Assembly: GCA_902490005.1 (NCBI GenBank)
Contig: CABUCM010000001.1
Location: 124,001 to 188,000 of the forward strand
DNA: 64,000 bases
Direction: 5' to 3'
From: an uncultured Ruminiclostridium sp.
Lineage (GTDB): Bacteria > Bacillota > Clostridia > Oscillospirales > Acutalibacteraceae
The notes under the pieces are model-generated. The model was given only the letters and a program-made list of their open reading frames with translations, had not been told where the DNA came from and did no database searches. A program made the position numbers and the translations under genes. Below, piece after piece: positions 51,569-61,219 of this stretch (position 1 is its first letter; the number at the start of each line of letters is the position of its first letter).

Positions 51569-52717
51569 ATGATTCAGACCCTGTCTTTGCTGGGTTCTAC
51601 AGGTTCGGTTGGAACTCAGGCTCTGGATATTGTCCGAAATCTGGGCATTCAAATTAAAGCCCTGGCGGCTTATCAGAATATCGAGTGTTTGGAGCAGCAA
51701 ATTCGGGAATTCCGGCCTGAGTTTGCTGCCATTTATGATGTTGCCCTTGGAAAAGAATTAAAGGAAAGGGTGAAGGACTGCCCAACCCGCATCGGCACGG
51801 GAATGGAGGGCCTGATCGAAGCGGCTACCCTGCCCAGTGCGGAAATGATGTTCAATTCCGTAGTAGGGATGGTAGGGCTTTGCCCTACTTTAGAGGCAAT
51901 AAAGGCCAACAAAAAAATCGCCCTGGCCAATAAGGAAACCCTGGTGGCCGGCGGCGCGTTGGTCATGGCGGAAGCAAAAAAACACGGGGTGCCGGTTTAT
52001 CCGGTGGACAGCGAGCATTCCGCTATTTTTCAATGCCTGCAGGGCAGCCCGGGGAAAAAGGCACTGAAAAAACTGATTTTAACCGCTTCCGGCGGCCCGT
52101 TTTTTGGAAAAAGCCTAAAAGAGCTGGAACAGGTTACCCCGGAACAGGCCTTAAAGCATCCCAATTGGAATATGGGGGCGAAAATAACCATCGACTGCGC
52201 CACCATGATGAATAAAGGGCTGGAGATCATGGAAGCGTCTTGGCTTTTCGATATGCCTATCTCCGCTGTGGACGTGGTGGTTCACCGGGAGAGCATTATC
52301 CATTCCATGGTGGAATTTCAGGATCATTCGGTGCTGGCGCAGCTAGGGGTGCCGGATATGCGGATTCCCATTCAATACGCTTTAACTTATCCGGAACGGG
52401 TGGGATCCCCTGTGAAGAAGTTGGACTTGACGCAAATCGGGTCGCTGACTTTCTTCCCGCCGGATGAAGAAAATTTCCTTTGCTTAAAAGCCTGTAAACA
52501 GGCTATGATATTAGGAGGAACGGCTCCGGCGGCGGCCAATGGAGCCAATGAACAGGCGGTGGCGCTGTTTTTACAGAAAAAGATTTCCTTTTTGGAGATT
52601 GGCAAAATGGTGGCCATGGCAATTGAGCGGCAGGCGGACAGGGAGCTTACCAAGTTGGAGGATATTCTAAAGGCAGACCGGGATGCAAGAGAATTTGTGT
52701 TGCGGGAAGCTGATTAA
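51569..52717 (+). CDS. dxr: 1-deoxy-D-xylulose-5-phosphate reductoisomerase
   Basis: 382 residues. Converts DXP to MEP in the non-mevalonate isoprenoid pathway. The NADPH-binding SLLGSTGSVGTQALDI is at the N-terminus, and NKETLVAGG and HPNWNMGAKITIDCATMMNKG are diagnostic. The ATG at 51569 was chosen because the domain starts there; AGGAAGG is about 12 nt upstream. ispG, two genes on, belongs to the same pathway. Confidence 0.96.
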   Translation: MIQTLSLLGSTGSVGTQALDIVRNLGIQIKALAAYQNIECLEQQIREFRPEFAAIYDVALGKELKERVKDCPTRIGTGMEGLIEAATLPSAEMMFNSVVGMVGLCPTLEAIKANKKIALANKETLVAGGALVMAEAKKHGVPVYPVDSEHSAIFQCLQGSPGKKALKKLILTASGGPFFGKSLKELEQVTPEQALKHPNWNMGAKITIDCATMMNKGLEIMEASWLFDMPISAVDVVVHRESIIHSMVEFQDHSVLAQLGVPDMRIPIQYALTYPERVGSPVKKLDLTQIGSLTFFPPDEENFLCLKACKQAMILGGTAPAAANGANEQAVALFLQKKISFLEIGKMVAMAIERQADRELTKLEDILKADRDAREFVLREAD

Positions 52718-52723
52718 TTTGAG

Positions 52724-53848
52724 GTGATTGTTATTCCCGAGGTTGTCATCAATATCTTATTGATTATTTTCGCCGTGCTTTTGTTTGAGTTCATTATTTT
52801 GTCTCATGAATTTGGACATTTTATCTCGGCAAAGCTTTCCGGCATTCGAGTCAACGAGTTTGCTTTGGGTATGGGCCCCAAGCTGCTTCATTTTAAACGG
52901 GGAGAGACGGAATACTCTTTGCGGGCGTTCCCCATCGGCGGCTTCTGCGCCATGGAGGGGGAAGACGAAACAAGCGACGACCCCAAGGCTTTCGGCAACA
53001 AAGCGGTGTGGAAACGCATTATCGTGGTAGTCGCCGGCGCCATCATGAATATTCTGCTGGGCGTGGTGCTGATGATGATTATCATTGGACAGCAAAGCGC
53101 TTTCAGTTCGACTACCATAGCCGAATTTACGGAAAATTCCCTGACCCAGCAAAGCGGTTTGCAGAAGGGGGATGAGGTGGTCTCTATTAACGGTTACCGG
53201 GTATATACCGACCGGGATATGAGCTTTGCCCTGGCCTCTGACCAGCGGATCGCCCAGGCGCTGGAAAACGGCGGCAAGCTAACCGTGGATATGGAGGTTT
53301 ACCGGAATGGCCAGGTTGTGGCCTTGAACGACCTGGAGTTTCCCAAAGTAACGGATAGCGACGGGAAGACCTACCTTTCCATCGATTTCAGGGTTTACGG
53401 CATTGAGAAAAATCCCTGGACATTGCTCAAAATGTCCTGTTCCTATACAGTATCCACCGTCCGCATGGTTTGGACCAGCCTGGTGGGCTTGCTGACGGGG
53501 AAATATGGCCTTAACGATATGGCTGGGCCCATCGGCGCGGCCCAGGCTATCGCCCAATCGGCGTCTCAAGGCCTTTCCGTGAATGTAAAAACAGCCATCA
53601 ACAATATCCTGCTGATGATGACCATTATCACGGTGAACCTGGGTATTGTCAATTTACTTCCCCTGCCCGCGCTGGATGGCGGCAGATTGGTGTTTTTGCT
53701 CATCGAGCTGATTTTCCGCAAACAGGTGCCCGCCAAGTATGAAGGCTGGGTGCACGCGGCGGGATTTGTTCTTTTGATGGTGCTGATGGTGGTAATCGCC
53801 TTCAGCGACGTTTTGAGACTGGTGACAGGAAAGGGTATCGGCGGATGA
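52724..53848 (+). CDS. rseP: RIP metalloprotease RseP (site-2 protease family)
   Basis: 374 residues. The zinc motif HEFGH (H28-E29-H32) lies in the first membrane helix, a PDZ domain follows (about 120-210), and the second motif NLLPLPALDGGRLVF (LDG) is near the C-terminus. It cleaves transmembrane anti-sigma factors or signal peptides. The GTG start has GAGGTGATT overlapping it, so a start a few codons later is possible. It overlaps ispG by 4 nt. Confidence 0.93.
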   Translation: MIVIPEVVINILLIIFAVLLFEFIILSHEFGHFISAKLSGIRVNEFALGMGPKLLHFKRGETEYSLRAFPIGGFCAMEGEDETSDDPKAFGNKAVWKRIIVVVAGAIMNILLGVVLMMIIIGQQSAFSSTTIAEFTENSLTQQSGLQKGDEVVSINGYRVYTDRDMSFALASDQRIAQALENGGKLTVDMEVYRNGQVVALNDLEFPKVTDSDGKTYLSIDFRVYGIEKNPWTLLKMSCSYTVSTVRMVWTSLVGLLTGKYGLNDMAGPIGAAQAIAQSASQGLSVNVKTAINNILLMMTIITVNLGIVNLLPLPALDGGRLVFLLIELIFRKQVPAKYEGWVHAAGFVLLMVLMVVIAFSDVLRLVTGKGIGG

Positions 53849-54900
53849 TAAAACGTAAGCTGAAAAAACAAGTGACGGTAGGCGGGATCCCCATAGGCGG
53901 CGAAAGCAAAATCACCGTCCAGTCTATGCTGAACGTTCCCGCGGACCAAATTGGAAAAAGCGTGGAGCAGGCCCTTGCCTTGGAAAACGCTGGCTGTGAT
54001 ATCGTTAGAATCGCCGTTCCCAATAGGGAAGCGGTGAAGCTGGTTTACGCTCTCAAATCCGCCCTTACCATACCGGTGGTGGCGGATATTCATTTTGATT
54101 ACCGCTTGGCTTTGGAATCCGCAGAGGCAGGGGTGGATAAAATCCGCATCAATCCGGGAAATATCGGCGATGAGAGCAAGGTTAAGGCGGTGGCGGATAC
54201 CTGCCGCCAAAAGGGCATACCCATCCGCATCGGGGTGAATTCCGGCTCTCTGGAAAAGGAATTTTTAGCAAAATACGGCCATCCCACGCCGGAGGCTTTG
54301 CGGGACAGCGCGTTATACCACGCCTCGCTGCTAGAAAAATATGATTTTACCGATATTGTCCTTTCTATGAAATCATCTCATGTTCCCACCATGGTGAAAG
54401 CTTATGAGCTGACCAGCCAGGTCTGTGATTACCCACTGCACCTGGGGGTTACAGAGGCGGGCACCGAACGGCTGGGGATGATCAAATCCTCCGCCGGGAT
54501 CGGCGCTTTGCTGCTGGAGGGCATTGGCGATACCATACGGGTATCCCTGACCGCGGACCCGGTGAAGGAGATCTACGCGGCAAAAGACCTGCTGAAAGCC
54601 CTGGAAATCGAAACGAAGGGGATCCAGCTAATTTCCTGCCCTACCTGCGGGCGCACTAGAATCGACCTAATCGGTTTGGCTAATCAGGTACAGGAAGCGT
54701 TAAGAGACTGTGAAAAGGACCTGACCGTGGCGGTGATGGGATGTGTGGTCAACGGCCCGGGCGAGGCCCGGGAAGCGGATATTGGCATTGCCGGCGGCAA
54801 CGGAGAGGGCTTAATTTTCAAAAAGGGACAAGTCCTCAGAAAAGTGCCGGAGGATCAATTATTGCGGGAATTATTGAAGGAAATCGAATCCATGGATTGA
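53845..54900 (+). CDS. ispG: 4-hydroxy-3-methylbut-2-enyl-diphosphate synthase (flavodoxin)
   Basis: 351 residues. Fe-S enzyme of the MEP pathway (GcpE). The cluster cysteines lie in SCPTCGRTRIDL and VMGCVVNGPGEAR; the TIM-barrel part has SMLNVPADQIGKSVEQ and the ADIHFDYRLAL stretch. Overlaps rseP (ATGA). Confidence 0.96.
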   Translation: MIKRKLKKQVTVGGIPIGGESKITVQSMLNVPADQIGKSVEQALALENAGCDIVRIAVPNREAVKLVYALKSALTIPVVADIHFDYRLALESAEAGVDKIRINPGNIGDESKVKAVADTCRQKGIPIRIGVNSGSLEKEFLAKYGHPTPEALRDSALYHASLLEKYDFTDIVLSMKSSHVPTMVKAYELTSQVCDYPLHLGVTEAGTERLGMIKSSAGIGALLLEGIGDTIRVSLTADPVKEIYAAKDLLKALEIETKGIQLISCPTCGRTRIDLIGLANQVQEALRDCEKDLTVAVMGCVVNGPGEAREADIGIAGGNGEGLIFKKGQVLRKVPEDQLLRELLKEIESMD

Positions 54901-54919
54901 AATGACTGAGGTGTCTTTT

Positions 54920-57900
54920 TTGAAAAACTTTGGCGAACTGTTTCAAGGCTATTTAAAAGATCAGGAGCTGTTATCTCAGCTTGGTCCAGGCATGGTCCAG
55001 GCTATGAAAATTGACTCTAAAAATAGGAAAATGGAGCTGGATGTGGCGTTTGACAATCTTGTGAAGCGCCGCGTCCTTTTTGATGGGGAAAAAAAGCTGC
55101 AAAAGTCGGCATTAAATTTAAATTCCGTCAGCATTCAGCCTCACTTTCCCGCGGAGGCGTTTTCCGCGGATTATTATCCAGAACTGATGGAAGAGCTGCG
55201 GCGGCGCATCGCCAGCCTGAACGGCACAGTGAAGGATTCCACCGCCAAGGTGGACGGCAACTGCCTGACGGTGACCTTAACCCACGGCGGCGCGGAAATT
55301 TTGAAAAGCAAAAGGTTTGATAAAGAGCTTGCTAAGCTGATCCAAACGGAATTCGGGAAATCTTTTCAAGTGGATTTCGATGGGGTTACATCCATCGAGG
55401 CGGACAGCGCCGTTTACCAGGAACACCGGGCGATCCGCCAGGTGAAGGAAGAGCGAAAACGAGTGGTGGAGGAAATTGAAACCTACGAAAGCAAGAATTT
55501 CGAGGGGAAACGAAAGGATACCGCCCCTATAACCATTCGGGAAGGGGACAACCTGTATCCCCAGGTGGTGCTCTCCACCGCAAAGGTGCTTTATGGCAAG
55601 CCCATAAAGGGCCAGCCGATGCCCATCGCCAAGGTGACTCCGGACGCGGGTAACGTTACGATCTGGGGCGAGGTGTTTTCCGCCGAGCAGCGGGAAACCC
55701 GTGACGGAAGCAAAAAAATTTATTCCATCAACGTGACAGATTATACCAGCTCTCAAACGCTGAAGATCATTGAGGCGAAAAGTTTATGTAAACCTCTTGA
55801 CACGATATCTAAGGGCATGTGCCTATTGATCCGGGGCGAGGTAAGCTACGATAAATACGACCGTGAGGTGATCATCCGACCCCGGAGCCTGAGTACGGTG
55901 GAAAGAGTAAAGGTGGTGGACGATGCCCCGGTAAAAAGGGTGGAGCTTCATCTACATACCAACATGTCGTCCATGGACGGCGTGACCCCGGCGGCGGATT
56001 TAATTAACCGGGCCTATTCCTGGGGCCACAAGGCCATCGCCATTACCGACCACGGCGTGGCCCAGGCGTTCCCTGACGCCATGAACGCGGTGAACGCGAT
56101 CCGCGGCAAGGGCGGGGAAATGAAAGTCATTTACGGCACGGAAGCATATTTTGTCAACGATATGGTGCCTGTAGTCAAAGGGGACAGCGAAATGCCATTT
56201 GATGGAGATTATGTCTCCTTCGACTTGGAAACCACAGGCTTAAGCGCCGCCAATGACCGGATTACGGAAATCGGCGCGGTGCGGATTCACAACGGGGAAA
56301 TCACCGATGTGTTCAATACCTTTGTGAACCCGGAACGGCCCATCCCGGCGAAAATCACGGAGCTGACCGGGATCAACGACAGTATGGTCATCGACGCACC
56401 CAAGGAAAAAGAAGCGGTAAAGGCCTTTTTAGAATTCTGCGGCACCGAGCCGGTTCTGCTGGCCCATAACGCGCCGTTTGATACCTCCTTTATCCAGGCG
56501 GTGGCGACGCGGCATAATTTGGACTTTACCAATACCTATCTGGATACGGTGCCCATGTGCCGCACCATGCTGCCCGGCATCAAAAACCATAAGCTGGACA
56601 CAGTGGCAAAGCATTTGAAGCTGGCGCCCTTTAACCATCACCGGGCAAGCGACGACGCTATGGTGCTGGCTAATATCTTTTTGGTACTGCTTCAGCGGCT
56701 TCAGGAGGATTATAGTATCGGCAACGTGTCCCAGATCAATACGGCTCTAGCGGGCGGGGATATTAAAAAGCTGCGTTCTTACCATCAGATTATACTGGTA
56801 AAAAACCCAACAGGACTGAAAAACCTGTATAAACTAATTTCCTACGCCCATCTGAATTATTTCTATAAAAAGCCGAGAATCCCCAAAAGCGTGCTGATGA
56901 AGCACCGGGAGGGTTTGCTGATCGGCTCCGCCTGCGAAGCGGGAGAATTGTTCCGGGCCATTATATCCGGCCAGCCCTGGAACGAGCTGGTGAGCATCGC
57001 TAAGTTTTACGATTATCTTGAAATTCAGCCCTTGGGCAACAATATGTTCATGCTCCGGGATGGCACGGTTCAGTCCGAGGAGCAGCTGAAAGAGTTTAAC
57101 CGCACGGTTATCAAGTTGGGGGAGGAGCTGAATAAGCCGGTGGTCGCCACCTGCGACGTTCACTTTATGGATCCTCACGACAGCGATTACCGGAAAATCC
57201 TGATGGCCGGCCAGGGCTTTACCGACGCGGACCAACAGGCGCCCCTCTATTACCGGACCACGCCGGAGATGCTCCAGGAGTTTGCCTATTTGGGCAAGGA
57301 TAAGGCGTATGAGGTGGTGGTGGAGAACCCCAACAAAATCGCGGAAGAGGTGGAAGACGTCAGTCCCATTCCGCCAGGGGTGTTCCCGCCGTTCATCGAC
57401 GGGGCGGAGGAGCAGCTTACCACCATTACCTGGGAGCGGGCAAAAAAAATGTATGGTGACCCTCTGCCGCAGATCGTATATGACCGCCTGGACCGGGAGC
57501 TTTCCTCCATTACCAAGCACGGCTTCTCGGTGTTGTATATGACAGCCCAAAAGCTGGTGGCGGATTCCGAGGCCCACGGTTACCTGGTAGGCTCTCGTGG
57601 TTCCGTTGGCTCCAGCTTTGTGGCCACCATGTCTGGTATTTCTGAGGTAAACCCGCTGTGCCCCCATTATGTGTGCCCTAACTGCCACCACAGCGAGTTT
57701 ATAACCGACGGCTCCGTGGGTTCCGGCTTCGACCTGCCGGACAAAAATTGTCCGGAATGCGGTACCCCATACCATCGGGATGGCCACGATATCCCATTTG
57801 AAACCTTTCTGGGCTTCGACGGCGATAAAACCCCTGATATCGACCTGAACTTTTCCGGTGAGTATCAAAGCGACGCCCACCGGTATACGGAAACCCTGTT

Positions 57901-59266
57901 CGGCAAGGACAATGTGTTCAAGGCCGGCACCATCGCCACGGTGGCGGAAAAAACCGGCATCGGCTTTGTGAAAAAATACGCCGAAAGCAAAGGCGTTATG
58001 ATGCACCGGGCGGAGGAGGCCAGATTGGCTGCGGGATGCACCGGCGTTAAGCGGACCACCGGCCAGCACCCCGGCGGCATGGTGGTCGTGCCCAGAGGCA
58101 TGGAGGTTTACGACTTCTGCCCGGTGCAGCATCCCGCCAACGACCAGAACTCTGATAATATCACCACCCACTTCGACTTCCATTCCATCCACGATACCAT
58201 CTGCAAGCTGGATGAACTGGGCCATGATGTTCCCTCTATTTACCGTTATTTGGAGGATTATACCGGCATCAACGTGATGGATGTGTCCATGAGCGACCCG
58301 GAGGTTATGTCGTTGTTTACCTCCACAGAGGCCTTAGGGGTGAAGCCGGAGGACATCGATTCTCAAACCGGCACGTTTTCCCTGCCGGAGGTGGGTACCC
58401 ATTTTGTGCGCCAAATGCTCATTGATTCCCAGCCCAAGACCTTTTCCGACCTGCTGCAGGTTTCCGGCCTGTCCCACGGCACCGACGTTTGGATCGGCAA
58501 CGCCCAGGACTTGATCGCCAATAAAACCTGTACCATTTCCGAGGTAATCGGTACCCGTGACAGCATTATGACTTATTTGCTCCACAAGGGCTTAGAGCCC
58601 AAAATGGCGTTTAAGATCATGGAGATCACCCGAAAGGGAAAGGCCAAAAAACTGCTGACAGAAGAGCATTACCAGGCCATGCGGGACCACGGCGTGCCGG
58701 AATGGTATATCGAGTCCTGCTTAAAGATTAAATACATGTTCCCCAAGGCCCACGCCGCCGCTTATATGATTTCCACCCTGCGGCTGGGCTGGTATAAGGT
58801 ACACCGCCCGGTGGAGTATTACGCCGCTTATTTTACCGTCCGGGGCGAGGATTTTGACGCCGCCGTGGTGGTGAAGGGAAAAGACGCGGTTCGGGCTAAG
58901 ATGCTGGAAATTCAGCAGAAGGGAAAGGAAGCCAGCGCCAAGGATAACGCCAGCTACGCCACATTGCAAATCGTCAATGAAATGCTGGCCAGGGGCATCC
59001 AGGTTCTTCCCATTGATATCTATAAATCCGACGCCAGAAAGTATTTGGTGGAGGACGGCAAAATCCGCCTGCCGTTCGGTTCTTTGCCGGGGGTGGGTGG
59101 CGCCGCCGCCGCTACCTTGGCTGCCGCGAGGGAAACCGGCGGGGAGTTTATCTCTATAGATGATTTCCAGGCCAGAGCCAAGGTGGGTAAGGCGGTCATT
59201 GAAACCCTGAAGGAAACCGGCGCGTTCCAGGGATTGCCGGACAGCAGCCAAATGACGTTATTTTAA
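54920..59266 (+). CDS. polC: DNA polymerase III subunit alpha, PolC type
   Basis: About 1448 residues. Main replicative polymerase of low-GC Gram-positives. Order: N-terminal domain, OB fold (about 220-330), PHP part 1 (VELHLHTNMSSMDG), inserted 3'-5' exonuclease (about 430-600, SFDLETTGLSAANDR and the later HHRASDDA), PHP part 2, and the C-family polymerase core with GSRGSVGSSFV and the PDIDLNF active-site aspartates. A zinc site (CPNCHH, CPECGTPYH) is present. The TTG at 54920 was chosen as GAGGTG lies 6 nt upstream; ATG at 54902 is an alternative without ribosome site. Confidence 0.97.
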   Translation: MKNFGELFQGYLKDQELLSQLGPGMVQAMKIDSKNRKMELDVAFDNLVKRRVLFDGEKKLQKSALNLNSVSIQPHFPAEAFSADYYPELMEELRRRIASLNGTVKDSTAKVDGNCLTVTLTHGGAEILKSKRFDKELAKLIQTEFGKSFQVDFDGVTSIEADSAVYQEHRAIRQVKEERKRVVEEIETYESKNFEGKRKDTAPITIREGDNLYPQVVLSTAKVLYGKPIKGQPMPIAKVTPDAGNVTIWGEVFSAEQRETRDGSKKIYSINVTDYTSSQTLKIIEAKSLCKPLDTISKGMCLLIRGEVSYDKYDREVIIRPRSLSTVERVKVVDDAPVKRVELHLHTNMSSMDGVTPAADLINRAYSWGHKAIAITDHGVAQAFPDAMNAVNAIRGKGGEMKVIYGTEAYFVNDMVPVVKGDSEMPFDGDYVSFDLETTGLSAANDRITEIGAVRIHNGEITDVFNTFVNPERPIPAKITELTGINDSMVIDAPKEKEAVKAFLEFCGTEPVLLAHNAPFDTSFIQAVATRHNLDFTNTYLDTVPMCRTMLPGIKNHKLDTVAKHLKLAPFNHHRASDDAMVLANIFLVLLQRLQEDYSIGNVSQINTALAGGDIKKLRSYHQIILVKNPTGLKNLYKLISYAHLNYFYKKPRIPKSVLMKHREGLLIGSACEAGELFRAIISGQPWNELVSIAKFYDYLEIQPLGNNMFMLRDGTVQSEEQLKEFNRTVIKLGEELNKPVVATCDVHFMDPHDSDYRKILMAGQGFTDADQQAPLYYRTTPEMLQEFAYLGKDKAYEVVVENPNKIAEEVEDVSPIPPGVFPPFIDGAEEQLTTITWERAKKMYGDPLPQIVYDRLDRELSSITKHGFSVLYMTAQKLVADSEAHGYLVGSRGSVGSSFVATMSGISEVNPLCPHYVCPNCHHSEFITDGSVGSGFDLPDKNCPECGTPYHRDGHDIPFETFLGFDGDKTPDIDLNFSGEYQSDAHRYTETLFGKDNVFKAGTIATVAEKTGIGFVKKYAESKGVMMHRAEEARLAAGCTGVKRTTGQHPGGMVVVPRGMEVYDFCPVQHPANDQNSDNITTHFDFHSIHDTICKLDELGHDVPSIYRYLEDYTGINVMDVSMSDPEVMSLFTSTEALGVKPEDIDSQTGTFSLPEVGTHFVRQMLIDSQPKTFSDLLQVSGLSHGTDVWIGNAQDLIANKTCTISEVIGTRDSIMTYLLHKGLEPKMAFKIMEITRKGKAKKLLTEEHYQAMRDHGVPEWYIESCLKIKYMFPKAHAAAYMISTLRLGWYKVHRPVEYYAAYFTVRGEDFDAAVVVKGKDAVRAKMLEIQQKGKEASAKDNASYATLQIVNEMLARGIQVLPIDIYKSDARKYLVEDGKIRLPFGSLPGVGGAAAATLAAARETGGEFISIDDFQARAKVGKAVIETLKETGAFQGLPDSSQMTLF

Positions 59267-59274
59267 GAAAAAAG

Positions 59275-59322
59275 TTGACAGCGATAGTTTATCGTGTTAT
59301 TATAGTAGCACGCTAAAGCGTT
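59275..59322 (+). promoter_or_regulatory. Promoter of the histidine operon with inverted repeats
   Basis: TTGACA (59275-59280), 17-nt spacer, TATTAT (59298-59303). CGATA-GTT-TATCG (59282-59294) lies between the boxes and ACGCTAAAGCGT (59310-59321) just after. No T-box and no His-codon leader peptide are seen. A TrpR-like YerC/HisR repressor is one possible binder; this is inference. Confidence 0.65.
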
Positions 59323-59349
59323 ATCACTTTTTTTGGAGAGTTTTTACTT

Positions 59350-60546
59350 ATGAAAAAATATTGTAAGATCACACCGGAAGGAACCAGAGACATCCTTTTT
59401 GAGGAATGCCTTACCTACCGGAATATTGAAAAATTGCTTGCCAGCGTGTTCCAGTCCAGAGGTTTTCATGAGGTAATTACCCCAGGGCTGGAATATTACG
59501 ACGTGTTTTCCCAGGGAGAGTCCACCATTCCCCAGGAGTTTATGTTCAAGGTCACCGACAATAAAGGCAGGCTGATGGTGGTGCGGCCGGATTCTACTTT
59601 ACCCATTGCCCGGCTGACCGCTGCCCGGCTGCAAAACGAGCCAAAGCCTCTGCGGCTTTACTATACCCAAAAGGTTTACCATAATTATCCCAGCCTGCGG
59701 GGGCGGAATAATGAAGTGAATCAAAGCGGGATCGAGCTGTTGGGCGCCAGCGGCGTCCGGGCGGATCTAGAGGTGCTCACCACGGCGGTAGAGGCTTTAA
59801 GCCGCTGCGTCCCGGATTACCGGATTGAACTGGGCCATGCCGGCTTTTTCCGGGCTCTGGTGAAGGAGCTGCCCATTGATGACGAGGTGAGGGAAACCAT
59901 CCGCAGTTCTATTGAGCAGAAAAATTACGCCGCTTTGGATACGATTTTAGACCGGCTGGAGCAATCCCAGGCGGTGCTGGCGATTCGCAAGCTGCCCAGG
60001 CTGTTCGGCGGCGAAGAGGTCTTTGACGAGGCTTTTGCCTTGTGTTCTCAGATCCAGGAGGCGCAGGAGCCTTTGGAATACTTAAAGGGCTTATACCAGA
60101 AGCTGGCAAGGCTTGGTATGGGCAATAAGCTGATGATCGACCTTGGGCTGGTACATCGGAATGATTATTACAGCGATATCGTGTTCAGCGGTTATGTGCT
60201 TGGCTCTGGCGACGCGGTGCTAAGCGGCGGGCGTTACGACCGTCTGTTGGAGGCATTTGATTCTCCTATGCCGGCTATCGGGTTCGCCATTGATAACAAT
60301 GCTTTGACCAAGCTGATGATGGACCGTGGAAATATTCCGCCTCAGAAAACGGCGGATGTCCTGATTCACGGGGATGACGGATGCGAGATCAAGGCGCTGG
60401 ATTACAGCAATTCCCTGAAAATGAGCGGATTGTCCTGTGAAAACAGCGTGTTTGAAACAAGAGAAGCCGCCGTTGATTACGCGAAAACGAAAAAAATTCC
60501 CAGAATCGATTTTGTCGGTTCTGAGATTGAAACCAAATTATTATAA
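59350..60546 (+). CDS. hisZ: ATP phosphoribosyltransferase regulatory subunit
   Basis: 398 residues. HisRS-like fold without the aminoacylation function: PEGTRDILFEE, QEFMFKVTDNKGRLMVVRPDSTLPIAR and a C-terminal GGRYDRLLEAFDSPMPAIGFAI. It pairs with the short HisG and gives it catalytic and feedback control. It opens the his operon; GGAGAG precedes the ATG. Confidence 0.95.
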   Translation: MKKYCKITPEGTRDILFEECLTYRNIEKLLASVFQSRGFHEVITPGLEYYDVFSQGESTIPQEFMFKVTDNKGRLMVVRPDSTLPIARLTAARLQNEPKPLRLYYTQKVYHNYPSLRGRNNEVNQSGIELLGASGVRADLEVLTTAVEALSRCVPDYRIELGHAGFFRALVKELPIDDEVRETIRSSIEQKNYAALDTILDRLEQSQAVLAIRKLPRLFGGEEVFDEAFALCSQIQEAQEPLEYLKGLYQKLARLGMGNKLMIDLGLVHRNDYYSDIVFSGYVLGSGDAVLSGGRYDRLLEAFDSPMPAIGFAIDNNALTKLMMDRGNIPPQKTADVLIHGDDGCEIKALDYSNSLKMSGLSCENSVFETREAAVDYAKTKKIPRIDFVGSEIETKLL

Positions 60547-60559
60547 GGGAGGAAACAAA

Positions 60560-61219
60560 ATGAAACCTCTCAGAATTGCCCTGACCAAGGGGCGCTTGGA
60601 GCGGGATACCGTAGGTTTATTTGAAGAAATGGGCCTGGACTGCGCCGCCCTTCGGGATAAAGGCAGAAAGCTGATTTTGCCGGTAGGCAACGGAGAGATC
60701 GAAGCGGTGCTGGCGAAAGCGGCGGATGTGATCACCTATGTGGAGCACGGCGTCTGTGATTTAGGCGTGGTGGGAAAAGATACTATTCTGGAAAACGGCA
60801 CCGGCTTTTATGAGATTTTAGATTTGGGCTTCGGCAAATGCAAGTTCGCGTTGGCGGGGCCGAAAAATAAAGATTTCTTCGGCGGGTACTCGGCGAAAAC
60901 AATCGCCTCCAAGTATCCCAATGTCACCAGGAATTATGTGGAAGAAAAAGGCATGGACGTCAGGATTATCAAAATCGAGGGGTCGGTGGAACTGGCTCCC
61001 TTGCTGGGATTGTCCGACGCCATTGTGGATATTGTAGAAACCGGTTCTACCTTAAAGGAGAACGGTTTGGAGGTCATCGACGACGTGGCCCCCATTTCTG
61101 CCAGGCTCATCGCTAACGTGGCCAGCTTAAAGCTGAGAAAGCGGGAAATTGAAGACCTGGCCGACCGCATGGAGGCGGCGAAAAAAGCGCTGCGGCGGAA
61201 AAAGGAGGAAACAAAATGA
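60560..61219 (+). CDS. hisG: ATP phosphoribosyltransferase, short form
   Basis: 219 residues. First step of histidine synthesis. LRIALTKGRLE is at the start and the PRPP loop is VDIVETGSTLKENGL. The missing C-terminal regulatory domain fits the short form, which needs HisZ. GGGAGG precedes the ATG. It overlaps hisD by 4 nt (ATGA). Confidence 0.96.
   Translation: MKPLRIALTKGRLERDTVGLFEEMGLDCAALRDKGRKLILPVGNGEIEAVLAKAADVITYVEHGVCDLGVVGKDTILENGTGFYEILDLGFGKCKFALAGPKNKDFFGGYSAKTIASKYPNVTRNYVEEKGMDVRIIKIEGSVELAPLLGLSDAIVDIVETGSTLKENGLEVIDDVAPISARLIANVASLKLRKREIEDLADRMEAAKKALRRKKEETK

Noticed and set aside
56834..58225. A 463-codon open frame antisense to polC
   Set aside because: It lies inside the conserved polymerase core; composition is typical of an antisense shadow and no ribosome site is seen.
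59281..59349. T-box or His-rich leader peptide before hisZ
   Set aside because: The leader is too short and lacks the GGTGGCACCGCG-type T-box and a run of His codons.
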